A DNA stretch of 64,000 nt from Buchnera aphidicola (Acyrthosiphon lactucae) (GTDB lineage: Bacteria > Pseudomonadota > Gammaproteobacteria > Enterobacterales > Enterobacteriaceae), in the NCBI RefSeq assembly GCF_005083565.1, contig NZ_CP034891.1, positions 1 to 64,000 on the forward strand, in the 5' to 3' direction. Both the position numbers and the translations under genes were made by a program. A model generated the notes under the pieces. That model was not told the origin of the DNA, made no database searches, and worked only from the letters and a program-made list of their open reading frames with translations. Positions 48,756 to 58,734 of this stretch are shown here, one piece after another. The first letter of the stretch is position 1; each line of letters starts with the position of its first letter.

Positions 48756-49814
48756 TTAATTATTTTTTAATTTAAAAATATCTGATGATTTTACTTTTCC
48801 AATTGATCCAATAAAATCTATTTCTGGTTCTAAGAATACATTAAATTTTTTTAAAATACATATATGTATTATTTTTGCTAATTTTATTATTTCTTGAGGA
48901 GTAGCATTTTTTTTATTAATTAATACAAGTTTTTGTTTTTTATGAATACCTGCATCACCAACTTGGAGGTTTTTAAATTTATAATGTTCAATTAACCAAC
49001 CAGCAGAAATTTTTATTAAACCATTTATTTCGGGATAATTTGGGACATGATATAACTTGAGAAGTTTTTGTGCTTTTTCCTTTGTAATAATAGGATTTTT
49101 AAAAAAACTACCTGCATTTCCAGTTTTTTTTGGATCGGGTATTTTTTTTTTGCGTATTTTGCATACTATATTAAACATGCTATATGGAGTTATATTTTTT
49201 TGTTTAATGTATTTTTTTAATGTAGAAAAGATAATCGGACGCCATTTTTTTGATAGTTTTATCCCAACTGCAATAACAGCATGTTCATGATTATATTGGT
49301 TTTTAAAAATACTATTCCGATAAGAAAATTTACAAAATTTTTTATTAATTCTTGTGGTTATATTATTTTTTAAACACAATACGTCAACATATTGGCATAT
49401 ATCTTTAAATTCTAAACCATATGCACCGATATTTTGAATTGCTGCAGATCCTATACAACCTGGTATTAAAGCTAAATTTTCTAATCCAAAGATACCTAAA
49501 TTTAAAGTTAATTTTACTAAATTATGCCATTTTTCTCCTGAAAAAACATGCAATAACCAAGTATTTTTTTTTTCTATTATTTTTATTCCTCTAATTCGAT
49601 TGATTATTACTATTCCTGCATAGTTTTCTAAAAATAATATATTACTTCCTTCTCCTAAAATTATATAAGGAATATTAGATAATTTACAGATTTTCGATAT
49701 ATTAATTAGTGATACAATTGTTTTTACGAAAATAACTTTTTTTGCTGTCACATCTATTGCAAATGTGTTTAAATCTTTTAACGATTGATTAGAAAAGTAT
49801 TTTTTTTTACACAT
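48756..49814 (-). CDS. murB: UDP-N-acetylenolpyruvoylglucosamine reductase
   Basis: FAD-dependent reductase making UDP-MurNAc for peptidoglycan. It has 352 residues (E. coli 342). FAD-binding blocks YIILGEGSNILF and LENLALIPGCIGSAAIQNIGAYG are seen. The catalytic serine is in NAGSFFKNP and the catalytic glutamate in FLEPEIDFIG. It is type I, as in E. coli. birA and coaA, which lie between murB and the tRNAs in E. coli, are absent. Confidence 0.96.
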   Translation of the reverse strand: MCKKKYFSNQSLKDLNTFAIDVTAKKVIFVKTIVSLINISKICKLSNIPYIILGEGSNILFLENYAGIVIINRIRGIKIIEKKNTWLLHVFSGEKWHNLVKLTLNLGIFGLENLALIPGCIGSAAIQNIGAYGLEFKDICQYVDVLCLKNNITTRINKKFCKFSYRNSIFKNQYNHEHAVIAVGIKLSKKWRPIIFSTLKKYIKQKNITPYSMFNIVCKIRKKKIPDPKKTGNAGSFFKNPIITKEKAQKLLKLYHVPNYPEINGLIKISAGWLIEHYKFKNLQVGDAGIHKKQKLVLINKKNATPQEIIKLAKIIHICILKKFNVFLEPEIDFIGSIGKVKSSDIFKLKNN

Positions 49815-49931
49815 GGAATATTAGACTATTATAATAACGTTATTTTTATTTTATATTTATCAAAATATTTTTAGTATATACATCAAATTTTAATAAATAT
49901 TATATAAAATTATTTTTAATGGAGTTTTAAA

Positions 49932-50810
49932 ATGAATGTTTTTTCTCAATATCATCAAGATATAATAAAGCAAAAATTAGAAAATATTTCGAATAATATA
50001 CAGTGTTCTTTTGAATTTTTTCCACCAAAAAAATCTTCTTTAGAAAAAAATTTGTTGTCTTCAGTCCAACATCTTAGTGAATTAAAACCAAATTTTTTTT
50101 CTGTAACTTATGGTGCAAATTCTGGCGAACGTGAAAAAACATATGATATTGTAAAAAAAATATATAAAAAAACAGGTATTATTACAGCAGCGCATTTAAC
50201 ATGTGTTAATTCTACACCTAATAAATTAAAAAAAATAGCAGAACATTATTGGAAGAACGGTATTAAAAGTATTATTGCATTAAGAGGAGATACATTAGAA
50301 AAAAATTATAAACATACAATGTATGCTTTAGATTTAGTTATTTTATTAAAAAAAATTGCTAATTTTGATATTTCTGTAGCTGCTTATCCTGAATTACATC
50401 CAGAATCAAAAAATCTTAAATTGGATATTCTTAATTTAAAAAAAAAAGTTGATGCAGGTGCAAGCAGAGCAATCACGCAGTTTTTTTTTAATATTGAAAG
50501 TTATTTGCGTTTTCGAGAAAATTGCATTAAAAATAGAATAAATATTGAAATTATACCTGGTATTTTGCCTGTTTGTAATTTTAAGCAATTACAACGTTTT
50601 TCAAAAATGACTAATGTTCACATTCCTAAGTGGATGTTTCAAATGTTTGATGGATTAGACAATGATGTATTTACACAAAAAATTATCGGTTCTAGTATAG
50701 CAATAGATATAGTAAAAAAATTATCTTTCGAAGGAGTAAAAAACTTTCATTTTTACACCTTAAATCAATCTGATATGACCTATTCTATTTGTAATATCTT
50801 AGGTTTATAA
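49932..50810 (+). CDS. metF: 5,10-methylenetetrahydrofolate reductase
   Basis: Produces methyl-tetrahydrofolate for MetE. It has 292 residues (E. coli 296), a single FAD-binding barrel. Conserved are SFEFFPPKKS, VTYGANSGER, AHLTCVN, ALRGDTLE and DAGASRAITQFFF. The motif IPGILPVCNF is intact. The codons for the Lys stretch before DAGAS form an A10 run. It pairs functionally with metE at 31.2 kb. Confidence 0.97.
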   Translation: MNVFSQYHQDIIKQKLENISNNIQCSFEFFPPKKSSLEKNLLSSVQHLSELKPNFFSVTYGANSGEREKTYDIVKKIYKKTGIITAAHLTCVNSTPNKLKKIAEHYWKNGIKSIIALRGDTLEKNYKHTMYALDLVILLKKIANFDISVAAYPELHPESKNLKLDILNLKKKVDAGASRAITQFFFNIESYLRFRENCIKNRINIEIIPGILPVCNFKQLQRFSKMTNVHIPKWMFQMFDGLDNDVFTQKIIGSSIAIDIVKKLSFEGVKNFHFYTLNQSDMTYSICNILGL

Positions 50811-50821
50811 AAAATTTTAAT

Positions 50822-51976
50822 TCAGTAATAAAATTTATGTATTAATTTACTCAGAACGTGTTAAATAGGTCCGAATAAAGCAATATTCTAAAAATATTCA
50901 TCTGGTTAATGTACTTGTTTAATAGAGCCCGGTCCTAATATTAAAGTAGGTGCGATTTTTTCAAGAAAAAGTGCTTTTGTATAGTAATTTACTGCTGAAC
51001 TTTTTAAATGACATAATGCTTTTACTTTTCTAATAGTATTATTTTATGAAAACATTCATAAGCAGTAACAGAAGAAGAAAGTTTTTTTATAATAATACGA
51101 TTAGACTATTTTTTTAAATTGATTCTAATTTTTTAAATTAAAATTTGAATTTGTCTTAAAGTTAGACCTAGTGTAGATCGTATTTCAAAATTTAATTTGA
51201 ATAAAGAAAAAATGCGATTAATTAGATCAACTTTATGTATAGAAGATAGATTCATAGTTGAATATAGAATAGAAAAATATTAACGTCGATACTTTTCTTT
51301 TAAATATTTTTTTAAAAGAAATAAAGCTTAGACAACATGATACATAATAACTTGAATACTATTAATACTATAATTATTAATACCATCATTAGGATTGCTA
51401 GAATGGTTAGTATTTTAATTACTTTAATTGAATAAAATATATGTTCTTTATGTGCATTGATTAATTTTAAAGATGTTAGTTCTACAATTATTACACAATC
51501 TGGTTTTAATGTGAATAGATTCTATAAAATGTTTGGCTCTAGAAATATCTCTTTCTTGATTAATAGTAGTAAGAATATAAATTAGTTTATTTATTTTTTT
51601 ATATTTATAGAAGATATCACATCTAATATAAAAGTAAAAAAAAATTTTATATCTATTATTCCTAATCCATAAAGTTTATTGTTAGCTTCAGTTAATTTAA
51701 AAGGATCTTTTATCTATGTGTTTTCATCAAAATCTACGGTATCTAAATGTCTAGATAATAGAAGTCTTTGATTTTCTGAAGCGATATAAGCTAACATCTT
51801 AAATTTATTAGTATATGAAATTTGATAATTTTTTATTGAAAAATTTAAATTGGAAAAATAATTAGATAATAAATAAAATTTTTATTACTTTGATCAATAA
51901 ATTTATTTTCATTACTAATCGTATGAATTTTAATTAATGACTTATAAAATTCAATAGAAGAAGGCATTTTTGTCAT
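50822..51976 (-). pseudogene. argE: argE pseudogene (acetylornithine deacetylase)
   Basis: From ATG at 51976 on the minus strand the reading gives MTKMPSSIEFYKSLIKIHTIS, then broken pieces NKFKMLAYIA, LLLSRHLDTVDFDENT, IKDPFKLTEANNKLYGLG and, near the end, APTLILGPGSIKQVH and PDEYF, all in ArgE order. There are many stops and frameshifts from about residue 40 on. The catalytic metal-site motif GHTDT reads as RHLDT. Span is full length (E. coli 383 codons). It keeps the E. coli divergent arrangement with argC. Confidence 0.9.
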
Positions 51977-52139
51977 TATATTAAAACTTTTTAAACCTAT
52001 GTTATTTTTGGAATTTAAAATATTTTATTTATAAATAGATACTTGATCGATATATTAATAATGTAAAATATATTTTTGTAAAATTTAATACATTATTTTA
52101 TCTATAAATAGTATTTTTTATTTAAGGTTTATTAATCTT

Positions 52140-53108
52140 ATGTTAAATGTGTTAATTGTTAGTATCAGTAGATATTCTGGTACAGAACTAGTTAACTATA
52201 TGAATCGTCAAAAGTTTGCTAATATTTGCTTCAAATAATAGTTTAGGTATAGGTAAATTATTTTCGGATGTTCATCAATAATTTAAAGATATTATAGATT
52301 TATATTTTGAAGATATAAGAGATTTTAATTTAATTTAAGAAAACGTTAATACTATTTTTTAGCAATAGATCATCGTATTAGTCATTCTCTTACTTCCCTT
52401 TATTTTATTTTTTAGTTGTATTTTTTTTGATCTTTCTGCTTATAGAGTTAAAAAAAGAACAGTAAATTTAGATTATTATGGTTTTGTTCATCAATATAAA
52501 GAACTTTTAAAAGATTCTGTTTATAGATTAGCAGAATGAAAAAAATAAAAAAGCAAGTCTGATTGCAGTATCTAGATATCATCCCACGTACATTCAATTA
52601 GCATTAAAGCTTCTTAGAAAAGAAAATGTTCTTTGTAATAGAAATATAACAATTATTCATGTTGTTAGCGGTTTTAGTGGTTCTGGTAGAAAATCTAATT
52701 TAAAGAATAGTTTTTGTAAAGTAAGTTTGTAACTGTATAATATCTTTACGCATCGTCATACTCTTGAAATTATTGAGCAGTGAGGTATTCTAATAATTTT
52801 ATTCGACATGTAGATTCTTTTTCTCGAGGTATAATTGCTGCTATTACATGTAAATTAAAAAAATATTAAATCAATTGATATATATATAATATTTTTAATA
52901 AATTTTATAAGAAAAAACCGTTGATTCGTATATACAAAAAATATTTACTAGTATTAAATCCATTGAAAAACAACTGTTTTGTGATAAAGGATAATTATAT
53001 AGTAATTGTGACAGCACAGAATATAATTTATTAAAAAGCGCTGCTGCCCAAGCAGTACAGTGTTTTAATATCCGTTTTAGTTTTTCTGAAACGGAATCAA
53101 TTATTTAA
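52140..53108 (+). pseudogene. argC: argC pseudogene (N-acetyl-gamma-glutamyl-phosphate reductase)
   Basis: ATG at 52140 opens MLNVLIVSISRYSGTELVNYMNRQ, matching ArgC, with the nucleotide-binding GASGYAG already changed. After stops and shifts come [51 protein letters not shown] and the C-terminus [13 protein letters not shown]. The catalytic segment PGCYPT is not recognisable. It lies 19 bases before argB, so its promoter probably still drives argBGH. Confidence 0.9.
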
Positions 53109-53127
53109 TTAATAATGAGTATTTATA

Positions 53128-53901
53128 ATGAATCCTTTAGTTATTAAATTAGGTGGAGTGCTTTTAGAAAGTGATAATGCTATGATGCGTTTATTTAAAG
53201 CTTTAAACGATTATCAAAAATCTTATAAACGTCATATTTTAATAATTCATGGAGGAGGTAGTTTAATTGATAATTTGATGAAGAAACTTTCTCTACCAGT
53301 TAAAAAGAAAAATGGGTTACGTGTTACTCCATCTGAACATATTAATATCATTACAGGTGTATTAGCTGGCACTGCTAACAAAACTTTACTTGCATGGGCA
53401 TTAAAATATAATATAAATTCTGTTGGATTATGTTTAGCAGATGGAAAAAGTGTTAATGTAGAAAAATTAGATCAAAATTTAGGTCATGTTGGTAAAGCGT
53501 TACCAGGATCACCATTATTTTTAAATAAACTTTGTGAAGAAGGTATTTTACCAATTATTAGTTCTATAGGAATTACTCATGATGGATTATTAATGAACGT
53601 AAATGCTGATTTAGCAGCAACAGCTTTAGCAACTACTTTACAAGCTCATCTAATTTTATTATCTGATATAAGTTCAATATTAGATGGAAAAGGACAGAGA
53701 ATTATAGAGATTAACAGTATTCAAGCTCAACGATTAATTGAACAAGGAATTATTACTAATGGTATGATTGTTAAAGTGAATGCAGCCTTAGAAGCCGCAC
53801 GAATTTTACATCGTCCTATAGATATAGCAAGTTGGCAAAATACAGAAGAATTAAAATTGTTGTTTAATGGTACAAATATTGGTACTCGAGTTTATATATA
53901 A
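53128..53901 (+). CDS. argB: Acetylglutamate kinase
   Basis: Phosphorylates N-acetylglutamate, step two of the ornithine branch. It has 257 residues (E. coli 258). The phosphate-binding KLGGVLL and [10 protein letters not shown], and the ATP-side [13 protein letters not shown] and [13 protein letters not shown] [11 protein letters not shown] motifs are intact. The frame is clean even though the enzymes before and after it in the pathway that are encoded here (argC, argE) are dead, so its present use is unclear. Confidence 0.97.
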   Translation: MNPLVIKLGGVLLESDNAMMRLFKALNDYQKSYKRHILIIHGGGSLIDNLMKKLSLPVKKKNGLRVTPSEHINIITGVLAGTANKTLLAWALKYNINSVGLCLADGKSVNVEKLDQNLGHVGKALPGSPLFLNKLCEEGILPIISSIGITHDGLLMNVNADLAATALATTLQAHLILLSDISSILDGKGQRIIEINSIQAQRLIEQGIITNGMIVKVNAALEAARILHRPIDIASWQNTEELKLLFNGTNIGTRVYI

Positions 53902-53930
53902 TTTTATTATAAATTTAATAGGTTTAAAAT

Positions 53931-55142
53931 ATGATCAGAAAAAAAAATAAAAAAGTTGTTCTAGCATATTCTGGTGGTTTAGATACTTCAGCAATTATCC
54001 CATGGCTTAAAGAAAATTATAATTTTGAAGTTATTGCTTTTGTAGCTGATATAGGACAATCTAAAAAAGATTTAAATGGAATTGAGAAAAAATCACTAGA
54101 ATCTGGTGCATCGAGTTGTCATGTTTTTGATTTAAAAGAAGAATTTATAGAAAGTTATGTTTATCCTATTTTAAAAACTGGTGCTTTATATGAAGGTAGT
54201 TATTTATTAGGAACAGCAATAGCTAGACCTATTATTGCAAAAAAACAAGTTGAATTAGCATTAAATATTGGAGCAAATTCATTGTGTCATGGTGCTACTG
54301 GAAAAGGTAATGATCAAGTTCGATTTGAAATGGCTTATGCATCATTAGCTCCAAATTTAAATGTAATTGCGCCATGGCGGGAATGGAATCTTAATTCAAG
54401 AGAATCGTTATTAAAATATTTACATGAAAGGAATATTCCTACAACAGCAACATTAGAAAAAATATATAGTAAAGATGAAAATTCTTGGCATATTTCAACA
54501 GAAGGAGGTTTACTTGAAAATCCTTGGAATCGATCTAATCAAGATTGTTGGACTTGGACAGTAGATCCTGAAGATGCTCCAGAAAAACCTGAATATATTT
54601 CATTAGTATTAAAAGCAGGTTCTGTAGTATCTGTTAATAATAAAAAATTAAATCCATTAAAATGTGTAGAAGAATTAAATAATTTAGGTTCTAAACATGG
54701 AATTGGTAGAATTGATATTGTTGAAAATAGATTAATTGGGATGAAATCCCGAGGATGTTATGAAACACCTGGAGGAACTATTATTATAACAGCTATCAAA
54801 GCAATTGAACAATTAGTTTTAGATCGTGAAAGTTTTCAATGGCGAGAAAAAATAGGTTTAGAAATGTCATCTATTATTTATGATGGACGCTGGTTTTCTC
54901 CAATACGTAAATCTTTACAAGCTGCTGCTGATTCATTATCATCAGAAATAAATGGAGAAGTAATATTAAAATTATATAAAGGTAGCGTAATAGCTGTTCA
55001 GAAGAATTCTCCTAATTCATTGTATTCTGAAGAATATGCTACTTTTAGTGAAGATCAAGTTTATAAACAATCTGATGCAGATGGTTTTATTCGTCTTTTT
55101 TCTCTTTCTTCAAGAATACGTGCACAAAATCAATTAAAATAG
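53931..55142 (+). CDS. argG: Argininosuccinate synthase
   Basis: Joins citrulline and aspartate using ATP. It has 403 residues and is of the shorter type (about 400) rather than the 447-residue E. coli form; such a gene occurs within argCBGH clusters of other gammaproteobacteria. The P-loop AYSGGLDTS is at residues 12-20, and [13 protein letters not shown] and SPEAPD-type [11 protein letters not shown] blocks are present. No disruption is seen. Confidence 0.96.
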   Translation: MIRKKNKKVVLAYSGGLDTSAIIPWLKENYNFEVIAFVADIGQSKKDLNGIEKKSLESGASSCHVFDLKEEFIESYVYPILKTGALYEGSYLLGTAIARPIIAKKQVELALNIGANSLCHGATGKGNDQVRFEMAYASLAPNLNVIAPWREWNLNSRESLLKYLHERNIPTTATLEKIYSKDENSWHISTEGGLLENPWNRSNQDCWTWTVDPEDAPEKPEYISLVLKAGSVVSVNNKKLNPLKCVEELNNLGSKHGIGRIDIVENRLIGMKSRGCYETPGGTIIITAIKAIEQLVLDRESFQWREKIGLEMSSIIYDGRWFSPIRKSLQAAADSLSSEINGEVILKLYKGSVIAVQKNSPNSLYSEEYATFSEDQVYKQSDADGFIRLFSLSSRIRAQNQLK

Positions 55143-55221
55143 TTTTTTAAAAAATTTAAAAATATACTTATAAAACGTTATATTTTATTTTCTTTTTGCA
55201 GTTTTTTTATAGAGATCATAT

Positions 55222-56601
55222 ATGGCACTTTGGGGTGGACGATTCATTAATGAATCTCATGAATTATTTAAAAAATTTAATACTTCTTTATCTTTTGATT
55301 ATATTTTAGCAGAAGAGGATATAACTGCTTCGATTGCTTGGTCTAAAACTTTGGCAAAGAGTAATATTATTACTAAAAAAGAACAGATAATAATAGAATC
55401 TGCACTTCTTGAATTATTAATCGAAATTAGAGATAATACTCAAGATATTCTTACAAGTAACTGTGAAGATATTCATAGTTGGGTAGAAGAAAATCTTATT
55501 AATAAAATTGGTGAATTAGGCAAGAAATTACATACTGGTCGGAGTAGAAACGATCAGATTACAACTGATTTAAAATTATGGTGTAGAAATCAAATTAATA
55601 TTTTATTAAAAAATATTATTGAGCTGCAAAAAAATTTTATTTTAAGCGCTGAATGTAATCATGATGTTATCATGCCAGGTTACACGCATCTACAACGAGC
55701 TCAACCTATTACTTTTTCTTATTGGTGTTTAGCTTATGTTGAAATGTTAAGACGAGATGTTAGTCGTTTAAAAGATGTTTTAAAACGATTAAATACAAGT
55801 CCTCTAGGTTCAGGTGCTCTTTCTGGAACAGCATGGAAAATTAATCGTGAAGAACTTGCTTCATCTATGGGTTTTGATTCAGCAACTAATAATGCCCTTG
55901 ATAGTGTTTCTGATCGAGATTATGTTGTTGAATTATTATCATCAGCATCAATTAGTATGATGCACTTGTCACGATTTTCTGAAGATATAATTTTCTTTAA
56001 TTCTGGTGAAGCTAATTTTATTGAACTCTCTGATTTAATTACATCAGGTTCTTCATTAATGCCTCAAAAAAAAAACCCAGATGCATTAGAATTAATTCGT
56101 GCTAAATGTGGTCGTGTTCACGGTTCTTTAATTTCTATCTTAGTTATATTGAAATCTCTTCCTTTATCTTATAATAAAGATATGCAAGAGGATAAAGAAG
56201 GTTTATTTGATTCAATCAAAACATGGAATGATTGTTTATGTATAGCGATCTTGGTTTTAAAAAATGTTAAAATAAAAAAACAATCATGTCGTAAAGCTGC
56301 AGAAGAAGGATATTCTAATGCAACAGAGATTGCAGATTATTTGGTCAAAAAAGGAGTTTCTTTTCGTGAAGCACATAATATATCTGGTCAATTAGTATTA
56401 AGAGCCATTAGTGAAAAAAAATCTTTAAATGATTTAGAATTATCGACGTTTCAAATATACAGTCATCTTATTAAAGATGATATATATAAGAATATTACTT
56501 TAGAATCTTGTCTTGAAAAAAGATCGTCTAAAGGTGGTGTAGCAGCAGCTCAAGTTTATAATCAAATTATAAAAGCAAAAAAAAGGTTAAATATTTTTTA
56601 A
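55222..56601 (+). CDS. argH: Argininosuccinate lyase
   Basis: Splits argininosuccinate into arginine and fumarate. It has 459 residues (E. coli 457), starting MALWGGRF. The superfamily signature [12 protein letters not shown] is intact, with the lysines encoded by an A10 run; [10 protein letters not shown] and TPLGSGAL-like [12 protein letters not shown] are also present. It is the last gene of the arg cluster; a hairpin follows at 56644. Confidence 0.98.
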   Translation: MALWGGRFINESHELFKKFNTSLSFDYILAEEDITASIAWSKTLAKSNIITKKEQIIIESALLELLIEIRDNTQDILTSNCEDIHSWVEENLINKIGELGKKLHTGRSRNDQITTDLKLWCRNQINILLKNIIELQKNFILSAECNHDVIMPGYTHLQRAQPITFSYWCLAYVEMLRRDVSRLKDVLKRLNTSPLGSGALSGTAWKINREELASSMGFDSATNNALDSVSDRDYVVELLSSASISMMHLSRFSEDIIFFNSGEANFIELSDLITSGSSLMPQKKNPDALELIRAKCGRVHGSLISILVILKSLPLSYNKDMQEDKEGLFDSIKTWNDCLCIAILVLKNVKIKKQSCRKAAEEGYSNATEIADYLVKKGVSFREAHNISGQLVLRAISEKKSLNDLELSTFQIYSHLIKDDIYKNITLESCLEKRSSKGGVAAAQVYNQIIKAKKRLNIF

Positions 56602-56643
56602 TATATTTTTATGAATATAAAGCTTTTATATTATTTATATTTG

Positions 56644-56688
56644 TTAACTAGCATTTAAAAATTATTTAAATGCTGAGTTAATAATTTT
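56644..56688 (+). terminator. Hairpin terminator after argH
   Basis: TTAACTAGCATTTAAA pairs with TTTAAATGCTGAGTTAA (one bulged G) around a 5-base loop, followed by TAATTTTAT. It starts 43 bases after the argH stop and 30 bases before yibN. Confidence 0.55.
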
Positions 56689-56718
56689 ATAAAATATAAA
56701 AAATAGGGAAAATAATCT

Positions 56719-57153
56719 ATGCAAGATATAGTATTTTTTATTAGTGAACATATTATACTTATCACTATCTGGTTTTTTTGTCTTGTTTTAGCAATTTTTT
56801 TTATAATTAAAAATATATTTTTAAAATCTAAAATAATTAGTAATTTTCAAGCTATAAAACTAATTAATCAGAATAATGCAATTATAATTGATACTCGTTC
56901 TCCAAAATTTTTTGAAGAAGGTCATATTATTAATTCTATTAATATTCCATTGAAAGATGTTTTTTTAGGAAAAATAAAGGAGATGCAAGTTGATAAATTT
57001 TCTCCTATTATTCTTATATTAAACGAAACATATAAAGATAATAAATGTATTAAAGAATTTTTTAAACATGGATTTAAGCATGTTTATATTTTAAAAAATG
57101 GTGTATATTATTGGAAAGCAGATCATCTGCCACTTATTACTAAAGATAAATAA
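56719..57153 (+). CDS. yibN: YibN, membrane-anchored rhodanese-like protein
   Basis: Small protein with one N-terminal membrane helix (about 9-34) and a cytoplasmic rhodanese-fold domain (about 42-140). It has 144 residues (E. coli 143). IIDTRSPKFFEEGHIINSINIPL is the rhodanese signature. The usual CxxxxR active loop is not seen; the only cytoplasmic cysteine is Cys110, so sulfurtransferase activity is doubtful. The precise role is unknown. It lies before secB, as in E. coli; grxC, found there between them, is missing. Confidence 0.88.
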   Translation: MQDIVFFISEHIILITIWFFCLVLAIFFIIKNIFLKSKIISNFQAIKLINQNNAIIIDTRSPKFFEEGHIINSINIPLKDVFLGKIKEMQVDKFSPIILILNETYKDNKCIKEFFKHGFKHVYILKNGVYYWKADHLPLITKDK

Positions 57154-57268
57154 TTTAAAAAAGTGAAAATAGTTTTTCTTACATTTTTTTTTAAATAAGA
57201 ATTTTTTTAATAAACTAATATCATTAAAAAATTTAAATTATATTTATTATCTTTTTTTTGGAAATTTT

Positions 57269-57718
57269 ATGTCAGAAGAAAAAAAAAAACAAGAATCATT
57301 TGAAATTCGACGTATTTATATAAAAGATGCTTCTTTTGAAGCACCGAATACACCAAATATTTTTCATATTGATTGGAAACCTGATATTCAATTTAATTTA
57401 AATACTAATATTAAAAAAATAGAAAAAAATATTTTTGAAGTGATTTTAAAAATAAGACTTATAGTAAAAATTGAAAACGATTTAGTTTTTTTATGTGATA
57501 TAGATCAAGCTGGTATATTTTTTATTAAAAATTTAAGTGAAAAAAGACTGAAGCACTGTTTATATTCTTATTGTCCAAACATTTTATTTCCCTATGCTCG
57601 TGCATGCATATCTAGTTTTATATCTTATGGTAGTTTCCCTCAGATAAATCTTGCACCTATTAATTTTGATGCTCTTTATTATAATCATCTTAAATTAGAA
57701 AAAAAAGTATCAAAATGA
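57269..57718 (+). CDS. secB: Protein-export chaperone SecB
   Basis: Tetrameric chaperone that keeps precursors unfolded for SecA. It has 149 residues (E. coli 155). Conserved are RRIYIKDASFEAPNTPNIF, the C-terminal LFPYARACISSFISYGSFPQINLAPINFDALY, and the peptide-groove region between. An A11 run (57279-57289) at codons 4-7 lies very near the start. gpsA, which lies between secB and cysE in E. coli, is deleted. Confidence 0.96.
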   Translation: MSEEKKKQESFEIRRIYIKDASFEAPNTPNIFHIDWKPDIQFNLNTNIKKIEKNIFEVILKIRLIVKIENDLVFLCDIDQAGIFFIKNLSEKRLKHCLYSYCPNILFPYARACISSFISYGSFPQINLAPINFDALYYNHLKLEKKVSK

Positions 57719-57800
57719 ATTATGAATATAACTATTCTTTTGAATAACATAAAAGAAAATTTAATTATAGAATATTATAAATTTTCTTTAGGAGAAGATT

Positions 57801-58625
57801 ATGTGTGTTTTAGAAATATCAAAAATATGGAATAAAATACGCTATGAAGTTTCTTTATTATTAAAAAAAGAACCAATTTTGTCGGATTTTTATCAATATA
57901 GTATATTACAGCATCAAAATTTTATTAGTTCTTTAAGTTATATCTTAGCAAATAAATTATCTACATCTATGATTTCTGAAAAAAAAATTCAAAATGTATT
58001 TAATGAGATATATTTAAATAATCCTTCTATATTAAATTTTATAGTACGAGATATTAAGGCTGTATTACAAAGAGACCCAGCAGTAAATGATTATTTAACA
58101 CCTTTACTTTATTTAAAAGGTTTTCATGCATTAGAAGCTTATAGAATAAGTCATTATCTTTGGAATATAAAAAAAAAATCATTATCTATATATCTACAAA
58201 ATAGAATATCTGCTGAATTTTCAGTCGACATTCATCCAGCTGCGTGTATTGGATCTGGTATAATGCTTGATCATGCAACTGGTATTGTTATTGGAGAAAG
58301 TGTAATTATAGAAGATGATGTTTCAATTTTTCATTCAGTTACTTTAGGTAGTACTGGAAAGAATTTTAGTAAAAAAAGACATCCTACTATCCGAAAAGGA
58401 GTCGTTATAGGAGCTGGGGCAAAAGTTTTAGGAAATGTTGAAGTAGGTTTAGGAGCAAAAATAGGCGCAGGTTCAATAGTTTTAAAAAATGTTCCTGAAT
58501 ATGTAACTGTTGTTGGAATACCAGCAAAAATTGTAAATAAATTAGATAGAAAAATATGTCATAATCAAGAAGAAAAAAGTAGCTTTCAATCTATACATAA
58601 CTTTCAATATGGAGATGGTATTTAG
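57801..58625 (+). CDS. cysE: Serine O-acetyltransferase
   Basis: Makes O-acetylserine for cysteine synthesis. It has 274 residues (E. coli 273). The catalytic Asp157-His158 pair lies in MLDHATGIVIGE, and the left-handed beta-helix continues with GVVIGAGAKVLGNVEVG. RDPAVNDY and KGFHALEAYR mark the N-terminal domain. A strong AGGAGA ribosome-binding site precedes the ATG. Lys codons near residue 125 form an A10 run. Confidence 0.97.
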   Translation: MCVLEISKIWNKIRYEVSLLLKKEPILSDFYQYSILQHQNFISSLSYILANKLSTSMISEKKIQNVFNEIYLNNPSILNFIVRDIKAVLQRDPAVNDYLTPLLYLKGFHALEAYRISHYLWNIKKKSLSIYLQNRISAEFSVDIHPAACIGSGIMLDHATGIVIGESVIIEDDVSIFHSVTLGSTGKNFSKKRHPTIRKGVVIGAGAKVLGNVEVGLGAKIGAGSIVLKNVPEYVTVVGIPAKIVNKLDRKICHNQEEKSSFQSIHNFQYGDGI

Positions 58626-58641
58626 TTTATTTTCACTTTTT

Positions 58642-58718
58642 ATAAAATAAAAACTTCTGTTTTTATTTAAATAAATCATAGTAGATATACTAATATCAGT
58701 ACAGAAGCTTTATTTTAT
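58642..58718. repeat. Long inverted repeat between convergent cysE and rpoD (possible terminator)
   Basis: ATAAAATAAAAACTTCTGT (58642-58660) pairs with ACAGAAGCTTTATTTTAT (58701-58718) with one or two mismatches, leaving a 40-base loop. It begins 17 bases past the cysE stop and ends 17 bases before the rpoD stop; on the plus strand TTTTTT follows shortly after. It may act as a shared transcript end. Confidence 0.42.
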
Positions 58719-58734
58719 ATTGAATTTTTTTATT

